DNA from: a bacterium
Lineage (GTDB): Bacteria > Desulfobacterota > DSWW01
Assembly (NCBI GenBank): GCA_028277985.1
Contig: JANQFG010000208.1
Location: 124,001 to 188,000 of the forward strand
Direction of reading: 5' to 3'
Length of the DNA stretch: 64,000 nt
In this document: positions 16,367 through 25,082 of the stretch, piece by piece
How positions within the stretch are numbered: the first letter of the stretch is position 1
How the letters are laid out: every line of letters starts with the position of its first letter
Made by a program: the position numbers and the translations under genes
The notes under the pieces: generated by a model
What the model was told of the DNA's origin: nothing
The model's input: the letters and a program-made list of their open reading frames with translations, nothing else
Databases searched by the model: none

Positions 16367-17953
16367 ATGGGAATGGACAAGGATTCAAAGGAAAGCGCTT
16401 TCACCCGAGGCGAAGACGCCCTGACGGAACAGGACGCCGAGCGCCTCTTCGAAGAAGTCAATCGAGCCCACTTGCCGTACTTCCTGAATCTCGATCGTCA
16501 GGACATCTGCCTCTTCCTCCCGCACTGCCTCAAGAACCGGGATTGCCCGGCGAGCACGGACGACGAGGGGGTTCACTGCGAAAAATGCGGCGCCTGCGAG
16601 ATGGCGAACCTGGTCGCCGCCGCGGAGGAGGCCGGAATTCGAGCGTTCTGTGCGCCCGGCGGCACCCTCATAAAGGCCCTGATCAAGAAATACAAACCGA
16701 AGGCCGTCATCGGGGTGGCCTGCTGGAAGGAGATTCTCCTCGCATACGAATTGCTCTGGAAGACGGGCATTTTCATCCAGGTCTTCCCCCTGGAGAGGGA
16801 CGGATGCTTCGAGACCGCGGTCAACCCGGAATCTCTTCTCTCCTTCCTGAAGGAACTGTCGACCCATGGAGATGCCAAGGCAGGGGCAGGGGCTGAACAC
16901 GACCCTGCGGCGATCCTCTCCATCGAGAATCTCGCCTCGGTCTGTCTCCCGGAATCATATGACACCCAACTGCTCGCCAACCTGTGCGGGGGATCTGCGC
17001 ACGCCTACGACACGGTCGGCCCGACCAAGGCGATCGCCGAGCCGCTCCGCGACATCCTCCTGAGGAACGGCAAGGGCATGAGAACCAGGCTCTTCTCCCT
17101 CATCCTCCAGGCCTTTGGCAAGGAAGCGGAGGATTTCCGGGACTACATGTTCATCCCGGAGCTGAGCCACAACGGAACCCTGATCATCGACGACATCGAG
17201 GACGACAGCGTCCTGCGCAGGGGCAAGCCCTGCATCCATCACATCTACGGCACGGACGTGGCCATGAACGCGGGCAATGCCCTCTATTTTCTCTCGCTCC
17301 TGCCCCTCCTGCGAAGCGAGAAGTCCCTTCCCGACGCGACACGGAGCAAGATCTTCGAGGTCTACGTGCAGGCCATGATCAACCTCCACTTCGGACAGAG
17401 CATGGACATCGCCTGGCACAGGGGACTTCTGGACATGGAGAAGATCTCTGAAGACAACTACCTGCAGATGTCAGGGCTCAAGACCGGGGCCCTGTTCAAG
17501 ATGAGTGCGCAGATCGCGGGTGTCCTGGCAGGTGTCCAGGACAACGTGCTCGAGGAACTGGGGCAGTTCGCATGCGCCATAGGCGTTGCCTACCAGATCA
17601 AGGACGACGTCCTGGATATCGAAGGAGACAAATTCGCCGCCGGCAAGGGAGGCCAGGGCAAGGACATCACCGAGGGCAAGGTAACCCTCATGGTCATTCA
17701 CGCCCTGCGCAACGCGGGACCGGCCGCCCGCAAGCGTCTGAAGGAGATCCTGTCCCTGCACACCGAGGACGAAGCGATCATTCTCGAGGCGATGGAGATC
17801 CTTCGCCACTGCGGATCACCGGATTACGCCCTCGACAAGGCGGAAGCGATCGTCAAGGAGGCCTTTCAGAGAGTGGACCCGGTCCTGCCGACCGGGATCC
17901 TGGCTTCCGGAATCGAACAGTTCACCTCTTCGCTGCTGCGGAGGGAGCTGTAA
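16367..17953 (+). CDS. DUF116 - polyprenyl diphosphate synthase fusion
   Basis: 528 residues in two parts. Residues ~20-180 are a DUF116 domain, with LPHCLKNRDCP and CEKCGAC cysteine clusters and the family's AFCAPGGTLIKALIKKYKPKA core. Residues ~205-525 are a trans-isoprenyl diphosphate synthase: first aspartate-rich motif DDIEDD at 275-280 followed by RRGKPCIHHIYG, second DDVLD at 413-417. The synthase condenses isopentenyl diphosphate with allylic diphosphates to make the C15-C20+ precursors of hopanoids or other terpenoids. The fusion doubles the usual length; DUF116 has no established function and its cysteines may bind a metal cluster. The ATG at 16367 has AGGAG before it; longer in-frame readings start in the palindromes. 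Squalene-hopene cyclase and HpnH follow two genes later. Confidence 0.88.
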   Translation: MGMDKDSKESAFTRGEDALTEQDAERLFEEVNRAHLPYFLNLDRQDICLFLPHCLKNRDCPASTDDEGVHCEKCGACEMANLVAAAEEAGIRAFCAPGGTLIKALIKKYKPKAVIGVACWKEILLAYELLWKTGIFIQVFPLERDGCFETAVNPESLLSFLKELSTHGDAKAGAGAEHDPAAILSIENLASVCLPESYDTQLLANLCGGSAHAYDTVGPTKAIAEPLRDILLRNGKGMRTRLFSLILQAFGKEAEDFRDYMFIPELSHNGTLIIDDIEDDSVLRRGKPCIHHIYGTDVAMNAGNALYFLSLLPLLRSEKSLPDATRSKIFEVYVQAMINLHFGQSMDIAWHRGLLDMEKISEDNYLQMSGLKTGALFKMSAQIAGVLAGVQDNVLEELGQFACAIGVAYQIKDDVLDIEGDKFAAGKGGQGKDITEGKVTLMVIHALRNAGPAARKRLKEILSLHTEDEAIILEAMEILRHCGSPDYALDKAEAIVKEAFQRVDPVLPTGILASGIEQFTSSLLRREL

Positions 17954-17999
17954 GAACGCGCCCATGAGCCGCGCCGTCCCCTCTCCCCGCCGGAGTCTA

Positions 18000-18017
18000 T
18001 CCCCGCGAAGGCGGGGA
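18000..18017. repeat. Short GC-rich hairpin TCCCCGC-GAAG-GCGGGGA
   Basis: Perfect 7-bp stem with a GAAG loop downstream of the polyprenyl synthase gene. It belongs to a palindrome type (CCCGCGAAGGCGGG) common between proteobacterial genes, and may act as a transcript end. No T-run follows. Confidence 0.6.
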
Positions 18018-18049
18018 CGGGGACAGGCTTCGCGGGCATGACGGAAAAA

Positions 18050-18097
18050 TTGACAGGGACCCGGGGGAAGCCCTACGATGCGGGTAACTTGACCGCA
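18050..18097 (+). promoter_or_regulatory. Promoter plus operator-like element of the HTH-GAF-PAS regulator
   Basis: TTGACA (18050-18055), 18-base spacer, TACGAT (18074-18079), then GCGGGTAACTTGACCGC (18080-18096). Aligned at the -10 box with the promoter at 16307 the two share GCGGGTA and a downstream CCGC arm at the same spacing. Confidence 0.6.
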
Positions 18098-18118
18098 TTC
18101 CAACCCTGGAGGTGAGCC

Positions 18119-19369
18119 ATGCGCTACCATGATCCATCCGACCAATGCAAGAACCTGTACCGGTTCATTCGACTGGTCCTGGGAGAACAGGTCTCCGACC
18201 GGGAGATCGCGAGGCGTTGGGGCGTGGACGAGAAGAACCTTCGCGAGTTGAAGAACGGCGTACGCGTGGTTCCCAAGCTCTCCAGGCTGGAGGACCTGGC
18301 CGATACCCTGGGGGTGCACAAGTACTATGTGCTCGAGGTCGCCACCGGCGTGCCTGCGGACAAGGCATATCGCATCCTCCGGAACTACGTGGTCGAGGAT
18401 CATCTGAACCTCATCGAGACGACCTTCAGCGGAACCCGTGCCGGTGCCGCGGACAGGGACCCGATCCGTGCGGGACTGGATTCAGCAGTCTTTCTTGCGT
18501 ATCGAACGCTCGAGCCGGAGCAGATCTTCACAAAGGTCTCCCGGGAGCTCAAGAAGTTCAAGTTCGAGTCCCATATCTTCTTTCTCGATCAGGAGTCGGG
18601 CAGCGCGACGATCAAGCACTCTTCCTTCAGCCCACGCCTGCTCAACGTTGCCGAGTCCGTGACCGGTCTTTCGCTGATGAGCTTTCGTTTCCCCTTGCAG
18701 CGAGTCCCCTCGTTTCAGACCTGTATCGATGCGAAGAGCCCGGTCTACCTTCCGGACGCGTCGGTTCTGCTCTATCAGATCCTGGGCGAGCGCCAGCTCC
18801 GCCGGTTCGTCGAAAAAATGCAGGGCATGTTCCGCATCCTGGAGGTCGTCCTCGCCCCGATCACGGTCCAGGGCAAGGTGACCGGCGTCTTTGCCACCGG
18901 AAGGAACGGAAAGCTCGACGAGAGCTGTCTTCCGGAAGTGCGGTCCTTTTCCGAGCACCTGTCCTACTCCCTGGAAAATGCATTCATCTTTCAACAGGTC
19001 AAGCAGTCGGAGGGCGAGTTGAGGTCGCTTTTCGAAAACCTGCCGGAAGGGGTCTTCGCATGCGACGAGGCGGGCAGGATCGTCCAGATGAACTCGGCCG
19101 GAGCGAACATCCTGGGTTTTGACCAACCCAGGGGTCCGGTGGGAATGCCCGTGAAGTCCTTCCGACTCCTGTCCCCGAACGCAAAGGCGGTCCGAGAGCG
19201 TATCAAGAAATCGAAGAAGGTATCCATCCAGAACCACGTCGGCGTTGCCGTCAAGAAGGACGGCAGCCCCTTCCTGGCGGACATCACCGTACGCACGGAA
19301 TACGACCGACGTGGAGCCGTCGCAAGCACGGAAGGGGTGTTCAGGGACGTGAGCCAGAGAATCGTGTAA
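18119..19369 (+). CDS. HTH - GAF-like - PAS regulator
   Basis: 416-residue sensor protein. Residues ~20-80 form a lambda-repressor-type helix-turn-helix (SDREIARRWGVDEKNLRELK followed by LEDLADTLGVHKYYVLEV). The middle (~120-290) has the shape of a GAF domain. Residues ~300-416 are a PAS domain (RSLFENLPEGVFACDEAGRI, VKKDGSPFLADITVR) and the protein ends there, with no kinase, cyclase or HD output, so its output is most likely DNA binding. GGAGGTGA precedes the ATG. It lies inside the isoprenoid block directly before squalene-hopene cyclase, and its own promoter carries the element shared with the polyprenyl synthase promoter, suggesting auto- and pathway control. Ligand unknown. Confidence 0.75.
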   Translation: MRYHDPSDQCKNLYRFIRLVLGEQVSDREIARRWGVDEKNLRELKNGVRVVPKLSRLEDLADTLGVHKYYVLEVATGVPADKAYRILRNYVVEDHLNLIETTFSGTRAGAADRDPIRAGLDSAVFLAYRTLEPEQIFTKVSRELKKFKFESHIFFLDQESGSATIKHSSFSPRLLNVAESVTGLSLMSFRFPLQRVPSFQTCIDAKSPVYLPDASVLLYQILGERQLRRFVEKMQGMFRILEVVLAPITVQGKVTGVFATGRNGKLDESCLPEVRSFSEHLSYSLENAFIFQQVKQSEGELRSLFENLPEGVFACDEAGRIVQMNSAGANILGFDQPRGPVGMPVKSFRLLSPNAKAVRERIKKSKKVSIQNHVGVAVKKDGSPFLADITVRTEYDRRGAVASTEGVFRDVSQRIV

Positions 19370-19392
19370 GAACCGAGCAAGCGAAAGGGCGT

Positions 19393-21405
19393 GTGGAGAT
19401 GAACCGAGTGGCACCCTCGCAGAACCTTGAATGCTGGAACGGAACGACCTATGGATACAACACCATCGCGGCAGAGCGGCGCAAGAGGACCTACCGGTCT
19501 TTCGGGCAGCAGGAGCTCGACAAAGGGATCGCCCGTTCCCAGGAATATCTCCTGAGCCTGCACGATCAGGAACAGGGCATTTGGGTCGCAGAGTTGGAGG
19601 CGAACACCACCCTGACGTCGGAATATATCTATTTCATGCACTTCATGGGCACCGTGGACGAGCTCCGTCAGAGAAAGATGGTTCGCTACCTGAAGGAGAC
19701 CCAGCTCTCAGACGGGTCCTGGAACATTCATTTCGAAGGGCCGGGCGATCTGTCCACCACACTCGAGGCCTACTGTGCCATGAAGCTGGCCGGCGAAGAC
19801 CCGCAGGAGAGCCACATGGCCCGCGCAAGGGACTTCATTTTGACCCACGGCGGAATCGAGAAGGCACGGGTGTTCACGAAGCTCTTCTTTGCACTCGTCG
19901 GCGTCTACCCCTGGAAGAAGTGCCCGGCCCTTCCGCCGGAGATCATGCTCCTGCCGGAAGGCTTCCCCATGAACATCTACGAGATGTCTTCCTGGTCGCG
20001 CTCCACCGTGGTTCCCCTTCTGATCATCTGGCATCACAAGCCAACGATCAAGTCCCCGAAGGAACTCGATCTCAACGAACTGGACAGCCGGGGTTCCCCG
20101 TCCAGGAACGGAAACGGCAAGGCTTCAAACGGCAACGGCAATGGCGGGTGGGAGAGCTTCTTCTTTGCTGCGGACAAGGTTTTGAAGATCTACGAGAAGG
20201 GACGCCTGCCCTGGACCCGAAACAAGGCACTGAAGCTGGCCGAAGAATGGATTCTTGACCGACAGGACCCCACCGGCGAATGGGGGGGCATCATGCCTGC
20301 CATGATGAACAGCGTCATGGCCTTGAAATGCCTCGGATACCCCCTGGATCACCCTGCGGTACGCAAAGGGGTGGAAGCGATTCACCGGTTCGCCATCGAG
20401 GACAGCAACACCCTCAGGCTCCAGTCCAGCGTCTCCCCGGTATGGGACACGGCGAACACCAGCCTCGCTCTGCTCGAAAGCGGATTGTCCCCGGACAACC
20501 CTGCCATCGGACAGGCAACCGACTGGCTCTGGTCGAAACAGACCAAGGAGAAAGGAGACTGGGCGATCAAGAACCCGGACACACCACCGGGAGGATGGTC
20601 TTTCGAATTTGCAAACGAGTACTATCCGGACAGCGATGACACGCTCGCCGTGCTCACGCTGCTGAAGATGAGCGGTGCGGACGCCGAGCGCCCCCAGGAC
20701 TGGTATCGAGGGCTACAGTGGCTCCTGTCCATGCAATCTACAAACGGCGGCTGGGGCGCCTTTGACATCGACAACGACCAGGAAATCTGGAACCGGATCC
20801 CCTTCGCGGACCACAAAGCCATGCTCGACCCTCCGACCAGCGACCTGACGGGCCGAGTTCTCGAGTTTCTCGGCGGGATGGACTACGGCCCGGACTTCGA
20901 ACCGGTACGCAAGGCGATCGCCTTCCTCGAATCGGAGCAGGAGGCGGACGGCTCCTGGTACGGTCGATGGGGTATCAACTATTTCTACGGAACCTGGTGC
21001 GCGCTCTGCGGGCTCGGCGCGATCGGGTACGACATGGACTCCCCTCGAATCCGCCGAGCCGTAGCTTGGCTCAAGTCCTGCCAGAACCTGGACGGTGGTT
21101 GGGGCGAGCCCTGCGCCTCATACGATGATCCCGTGAACAAGGGAAAAGGCAGGAGCACGGCTTCCCAGACCTCGTGGGCCCTGATGGGGTTGATCGCCGC
21201 CGGAGAGGCGGACTCCGAAGCAGTACGGCGCGGCGTGGGATATCTGCTTAGGACCCAGAACAAGAAGGGGTCCTGGGACGAAAAGGAGTTCACCGGCACC
21301 GGATTCCCCAGCTTCTTCTACATTCGCTACCACATGTACAGGGACTATTTCCCCCTCATGGCGCTGGCCCGGTATGCACGGGCCCTGAACCGATCAGCCG
21401 AGTAG
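19393..21405 (+). CDS. shc: Squalene-hopene cyclase
   Basis: 670-residue triterpene cyclase that folds squalene to hopene/hopanol at the inner membrane. The protonating DxDD motif is present as DSDDTLAVL (Asp about 413-416), and several QW repeats are clear: GGWGAFDIDNDQEIWN, DGSWYGRWGINYFYGTWC, LDGGWGEPCASYDDP, KGSWDEKEF. The usual GTGFPSFFYIRYHMYRDYFP C-terminal segment is intact. Unusual is a low-complexity Asn/Gly-rich insert (NGNGKASNGNGNGG, residues ~238-252). Start is GTG 19393 or ATG 19399; AAGGG precedes both. It follows the regulator by 23 bases and precedes HpnH by 26 bases, so these are co-transcribed. DxDD (not DCTAE) marks it as a squalene, not oxidosqualene, cyclase. Confidence 0.95.
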   Translation: MEMNRVAPSQNLECWNGTTYGYNTIAAERRKRTYRSFGQQELDKGIARSQEYLLSLHDQEQGIWVAELEANTTLTSEYIYFMHFMGTVDELRQRKMVRYLKETQLSDGSWNIHFEGPGDLSTTLEAYCAMKLAGEDPQESHMARARDFILTHGGIEKARVFTKLFFALVGVYPWKKCPALPPEIMLLPEGFPMNIYEMSSWSRSTVVPLLIIWHHKPTIKSPKELDLNELDSRGSPSRNGNGKASNGNGNGGWESFFFAADKVLKIYEKGRLPWTRNKALKLAEEWILDRQDPTGEWGGIMPAMMNSVMALKCLGYPLDHPAVRKGVEAIHRFAIEDSNTLRLQSSVSPVWDTANTSLALLESGLSPDNPAIGQATDWLWSKQTKEKGDWAIKNPDTPPGGWSFEFANEYYPDSDDTLAVLTLLKMSGADAERPQDWYRGLQWLLSMQSTNGGWGAFDIDNDQEIWNRIPFADHKAMLDPPTSDLTGRVLEFLGGMDYGPDFEPVRKAIAFLESEQEADGSWYGRWGINYFYGTWCALCGLGAIGYDMDSPRIRRAVAWLKSCQNLDGGWGEPCASYDDPVNKGKGRSTASQTSWALMGLIAAGEADSEAVRRGVGYLLRTQNKKGSWDEKEFTGTGFPSFFYIRYHMYRDYFPLMALARYARALNRSAE

Positions 21406-21431
21406 TCACCCGCACAGAGAGAAGATGAGCC

Positions 21432-22430
21432 ATGCGATTTCCATTGAAACTGAATCTTTCCATGACTGCCTATCTCGCAAAGATGGGATGGCAGAAACGA
21501 GAGCATTATCCCCTCGTCCTGATGCTCGAACCCCTTCACAAGTGCAACCTGGCCTGCCAGGGTTGCGGAAGGATACGAGAATACGGTGAGAGCCTTGACA
21601 AGGTGCTCTCGACGGACGAATGCCTCTCCTCGGCACGCGACTGCGGGGCCCCGGTCGTGAGTGTGAGCGGCGGAGAGCCCCTGCTCCACCCGACGATCGA
21701 CGAGATCGTGTCGGGCCTTCTCGACATGGACAGGCATGTCTACCTCTGCACGAACGGACTCAAACTGTCCGAATTCGTAGAAAGAAACCAACCCCACCCT
21801 CACTTGTACCTGAATGTGCACCTGGACGGACTGGCCGAGCGGCACGATGCACTTGCCAACCGGGAAGGCGTCTTCCGTACTGCAACAGATGCGATCTGGA
21901 TGGCCAAGCGCAAGGGCTTCTCGGTTACCACCAACACAACGGTCTTCAAGTCCACCCGGATCGACGAACTTCGCAGCCTGTTCGCCTATCTCGCCTCCTT
22001 GAAGGTGGACGGGTTCCTGGTCTCGCCGGGATATCAATACAACGGCCTGTCGGACGAGGACTTTCTCAACCGGGAAGAGATCTTCGAGAAGTTCAACCAG
22101 GTCAATGGGTTGACCAAGAAGTACCGTTTCTTCTCTACGCCTCTCTATCTGGACTTCCTCATGGGAAAGAAGCAATACAATTGCGCTCCATGGGGCACGG
22201 TGACGCGCAACCCGCAGGGCTGGAAGGCGCCGTGCTATCTGATCACCGACGATCACTACGATGATTACGATACGTTCATGCGCTCGGTGGATTGGGACCA
22301 CTACAGCTCCGGGCAGGACCCGAGGTGCAGTCAATGCATGATGCATTCCGGGTTCGAGCCTGCCGTCGTGCTGAACCTGAAGGGCAACTGGAAAGACATC
22401 TGGACCATGCTCAAGTGGAATTTGAATTAG
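21432..22430 (+). CDS. hpnH: Radical SAM hopanoid biosynthesis protein HpnH
   Basis: 332-residue radical SAM enzyme that attaches the adenosyl group to hopene, the first step of extended (C35) hopanoids. The N-terminus MRFPLKLNLSMTAYLAKMG is typical of HpnH, the SAM-cluster motif is Cys38-x3-Cys42-x2-Cys45 (KCNLACQGC), and VSVSGGEPLLH is the SAM-binding GGE segment. C-terminal cysteines (NCAPWGTVTRNPQGWKAPCY and RCSQCMMHSG) are also family-like. It follows squalene-hopene cyclase in one transcription unit. No other hpn gene (for example hpnG or hpnN) is in the window, so hopanoid tailoring may be completed elsewhere. Confidence 0.93.
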   Translation: MRFPLKLNLSMTAYLAKMGWQKREHYPLVLMLEPLHKCNLACQGCGRIREYGESLDKVLSTDECLSSARDCGAPVVSVSGGEPLLHPTIDEIVSGLLDMDRHVYLCTNGLKLSEFVERNQPHPHLYLNVHLDGLAERHDALANREGVFRTATDAIWMAKRKGFSVTTNTTVFKSTRIDELRSLFAYLASLKVDGFLVSPGYQYNGLSDEDFLNREEIFEKFNQVNGLTKKYRFFSTPLYLDFLMGKKQYNCAPWGTVTRNPQGWKAPCYLITDDHYDDYDTFMRSVDWDHYSSGQDPRCSQCMMHSGFEPAVVLNLKGNWKDIWTMLKWNLN

Positions 22431-22466
22431 CCGGTGAACGTGTGGTTGGAGCAGTCGTGGCAAGTG

Positions 22467-22552
22467 AGGGGTCAGGGGCCAGGGGACAGGCCCCTCAGCC
22501 CTACCCAGGGAACTCCGTAGGGATGGGGAAGGTGGCCTGGCCCCTGACCCCT
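22467..22552. repeat. Perfect 17-bp inverted repeat with 52-base loop
   Basis: AGGGGTCAGGGGCCAGG (22467-22483) is the exact reverse complement of CCTGGCCCCTGACCCCT (22536-22552). The right arm continues into GTTCCCTGATTTCTGTTCCCT, a small direct repeat. It occupies the gap between HpnH and the CruF-like gene and could form a long hairpin in the transcript. Confidence 0.8.
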
Positions 22553-22605
22553 GTTCCCTGATTTCTGTTCCCTAGACTGTCATTCACTCACAAGAGGACA
22601 AGTAC

Positions 22606-23457
22606 ATGGAGTTCTTCTCCCTCTTGATCGGGACCGTCATCCTCAGGCCCTATGTATTCACGTTTCTCGCCATCTTCCTTTTTGTCGCATCCCAGCAGAT
22701 CGGCTGGCTGCGCACCCTTGTCTGGACCGTTACCGCATACCTCGTGGCCTTCGTTTTCGAGTTCAGCTCGATTCACAACGGCTTCCCTTTCGGCATCTAC
22801 TACTACGTCGAAGCGACACTCGATCAGGAACTCTGGGTCGCGGGCGTACCCTTCATGGACTCCCTCTCCTGGAGCTTCCTCACCTTCACGGGCTACACCT
22901 GCGCCTGGCAGCTCATGGCCGCATGGAAAGGCAGGAACGGGCCTCTGGATGAAGCTACCTACCAGGCGATCCGAAGGTCCCCTGTACTCATCTTCCTGGG
23001 GGCATTCATCACCACCTGGATGGATCCGATCATCGATACCGTGGCCCTGATGGGTGATCGCTGGTTTCTGGGGCAGATCCACGGATGGCCCAACGGCGGG
23101 GAATACTTCGGGGTGCCTTTGACCAACTTTGCAGGATGGTATTTCGTCACGGCCGTAACGATCGGGGTCAACCAGGCGATCGACGCGCTGCTGAGCAGGT
23201 CCGGTGAGCAGGAGACCCGGCCGACCGTCCCGTACATGCATCTCGGCGGTTTCGCCCTGTTCATCTTCCTCGTAGGATTCAATCTTTTCATGACCGCGTG
23301 GCTCAGGGAGTGGACCCTGTTCCTGGCGGGCCTGCCCTTTGCCATCAGCTTTCTGCTCGTTTCCTGGCACACTCTTGTGGGAGGCAGCTTTTTTGAGCGC
23401 CATCTCGGAAACTCGACCGCTCCGGCCGGAGAAGCCGAGTCGGCCCAAAGGGCCTGA
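22606..23457 (+). CDS. CruF-like / DUF422 polytopic membrane protein (carotenoid biosynthesis family)
   Basis: 283 residues with about seven transmembrane segments. EFSSIHNGFPFGIYYY near residues 62-77, together with GVPFMDSLSWSFLTFTGY, resembles the carotenoid hydratase CruF/DUF422 family, enzymes that act on the end groups of carotenoids inside the membrane; WMDPIIDTVALMGDRW at ~125-140 gives conserved acidic residues in a helix. The gene follows the hopanoid genes, so its substrate may be a triterpenoid or a carotenoid; no phytoene synthase is in the window. AGAGGA lies ahead of the ATG. Its DP-x2-D signature is reminiscent of the EP-x2-D proteins at 56-64 kb, and a common ancestry is possible. 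Confidence 0.7.
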   Translation: MEFFSLLIGTVILRPYVFTFLAIFLFVASQQIGWLRTLVWTVTAYLVAFVFEFSSIHNGFPFGIYYYVEATLDQELWVAGVPFMDSLSWSFLTFTGYTCAWQLMAAWKGRNGPLDEATYQAIRRSPVLIFLGAFITTWMDPIIDTVALMGDRWFLGQIHGWPNGGEYFGVPLTNFAGWYFVTAVTIGVNQAIDALLSRSGEQETRPTVPYMHLGGFALFIFLVGFNLFMTAWLREWTLFLAGLPFAISFLLVSWHTLVGGSFFERHLGNSTAPAGEAESAQRA

Positions 23458-23703
23458 GCGGATTCCCACGTTCACTGTACCCGTCATTCCACCCGGATTT
23501 TACCCGCCCACCTCGGGTGCTTTCCGAGGGCATCTCGGTCTCATATGACAGCTCTCGCGTTGCCCTCCCCATCACGGCATTATCACTCCCGACCCGTAAG
23601 GCAAGCCCCGGTCCTTTGAACATCTCAAGTGGGCAGGGTATCATGAGAAATCAGCTCACAGGCAAGGCGGGAAAGTGAATTCACGCCGAAGGACCTCGAG
23701 GCG

Positions 23704-25059
23704 GTGACCAAGCCGGGACAGGTTTTCCGTTCAGACAGGAGATGGAAAGAGAGCATTCCGGATACGCCGCGCAGGCAGTTCCGGCCCTCCACAGGGCAGG
23801 CTTGGTATTACCTCCTTTGGGCAGTCATCCTCCTTCTTCTTCCCCCCTCCCCTGCCGAAGCAGACAGCGAGTACATGATCTCTGAAGAGACCATCGCCGA
23901 CATGATGGTCTTCGAGGAGCATATCCCCTACTACTGCCCTGCCTCCTACCCGGGACAGCCCCGCCGCCCGGACACCAAGAAGCGACAGTGGACCCTCCTT
24001 CCCCTGATCGGATTCGGTCCCGGCACGGGCGCGATGGCCGGGTTGACCTTTTCCCACCGCAATCTCCTCTGGTCCGGGGTAACCCTCGACCTGAGCGGGC
24101 TCTACGGCCTGGAAGGCCAGCAATCTCTCGGCATATCCGTGGGCAAACGCGGCCTCGCCAAGAATCGGCTGCTTCTTCTTCTCCGTGCCCGATTCCTGGT
24201 GAACCCGGAGCGAGAATTCTACGGCCTTGGCATGAACGATCTGGGGCCTGATCCGCTCACCAAGCACGCAATCCAGGACGGCGGAGGGGCACTCACCCTG
24301 GGCTGGCGGCCCGTGAAGCGCGCGACCTTCAATTTCTCCATCGGAGCCCGAAACGTGCAGATCTGGTGCCCGTCGAGAATCGAGCCGGATCCCTGTACGG
24401 AAAAGGAGTTCCCAACCTTGCCCGGGATTGAGGGCGGTTGGGTCAACTACGTGGGACTTTCCATTGTATGGGACCTGACGGACTCGATCGTACGACCGAC
24501 CCGTGGCTGGCGTCTCATCCTGAAGGCGATTCACACCAACAACCTGCTGGTCGGACGCTACGAGTTCACGCGGTTTCTGGGCGACGCCAGCTATCACATC
24601 TCGTTCATGGACAGAAGACTCGTCCTCGGGCTTCGCCTCAACGGAGAATTGATCACCGGGCCGGACGAGAGGATCCCCTTCTGGGAGCTCTCCGATATGG
24701 GCGGAAGGTCCACCCTGCGTGGATATCCTCCCCACCGATTCGTAGGCACCACACGGCTCCTGGCCAACGGAGAAGTCCGTTACCGCCTCACCGAATTCGA
24801 CTTCTACCATCTCTGGCACGTTCGGATCGACGGAGCCCTGTTCGGTGACGGGGGACGTGTTTTCATCGACGACAAGGACCTGATCAGCGAGTTCGGCCTC
24901 AACCAGGAGGTCGTCGACAGCCAGAGCGGCGGCTTCAGATACAGTGCCGGAGCCGGGCTGCATATAGGGTTCTCAGAATCCCTGCTGGCCCGAATCGACG
25001 TGGGCTTCAGCGAAGAGAACACCGCCCTGGTCTTTCTCTCCTTTGGCCAAATCTTCTAG
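23704..25059 (+). CDS. Omp85/BamA-like outer-membrane surface antigen
   Basis: 451-residue protein predicted to insert in the outer membrane as a beta-barrel. The N-terminus has a delayed signal segment (WYYLLWAVILLLLPPSPAEA, residues ~34-53) consistent with export. The body alternates short amphipathic strands, GGRSTLRGYPPHRFVG matches the conserved (V/L)RGY motif of Omp85 barrels, and the chain ends in phenylalanine (LSFGQIF), a barrel-assembly signal. POTRA domains are missing or short, as in the patatin-linked or 'surface antigen D15' class. Start is GTG; no ATG fits in frame before the signal. It ends convergently 23 bases from the AraC gene. It may export or anchor the products of the preceding isoprenoid genes, but that is positional inference. 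Confidence 0.8.
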   Translation: MTKPGQVFRSDRRWKESIPDTPRRQFRPSTGQAWYYLLWAVILLLLPPSPAEADSEYMISEETIADMMVFEEHIPYYCPASYPGQPRRPDTKKRQWTLLPLIGFGPGTGAMAGLTFSHRNLLWSGVTLDLSGLYGLEGQQSLGISVGKRGLAKNRLLLLLRARFLVNPEREFYGLGMNDLGPDPLTKHAIQDGGGALTLGWRPVKRATFNFSIGARNVQIWCPSRIEPDPCTEKEFPTLPGIEGGWVNYVGLSIVWDLTDSIVRPTRGWRLILKAIHTNNLLVGRYEFTRFLGDASYHISFMDRRLVLGLRLNGELITGPDERIPFWELSDMGGRSTLRGYPPHRFVGTTRLLANGEVRYRLTEFDFYHLWHVRIDGALFGDGGRVFIDDKDLISEFGLNQEVVDSQSGGFRYSAGAGLHIGFSESLLARIDVGFSEENTALVFLSFGQIF

Positions 25060-25082
25060 CCCGAACCATCCCCCGCCTCTGT

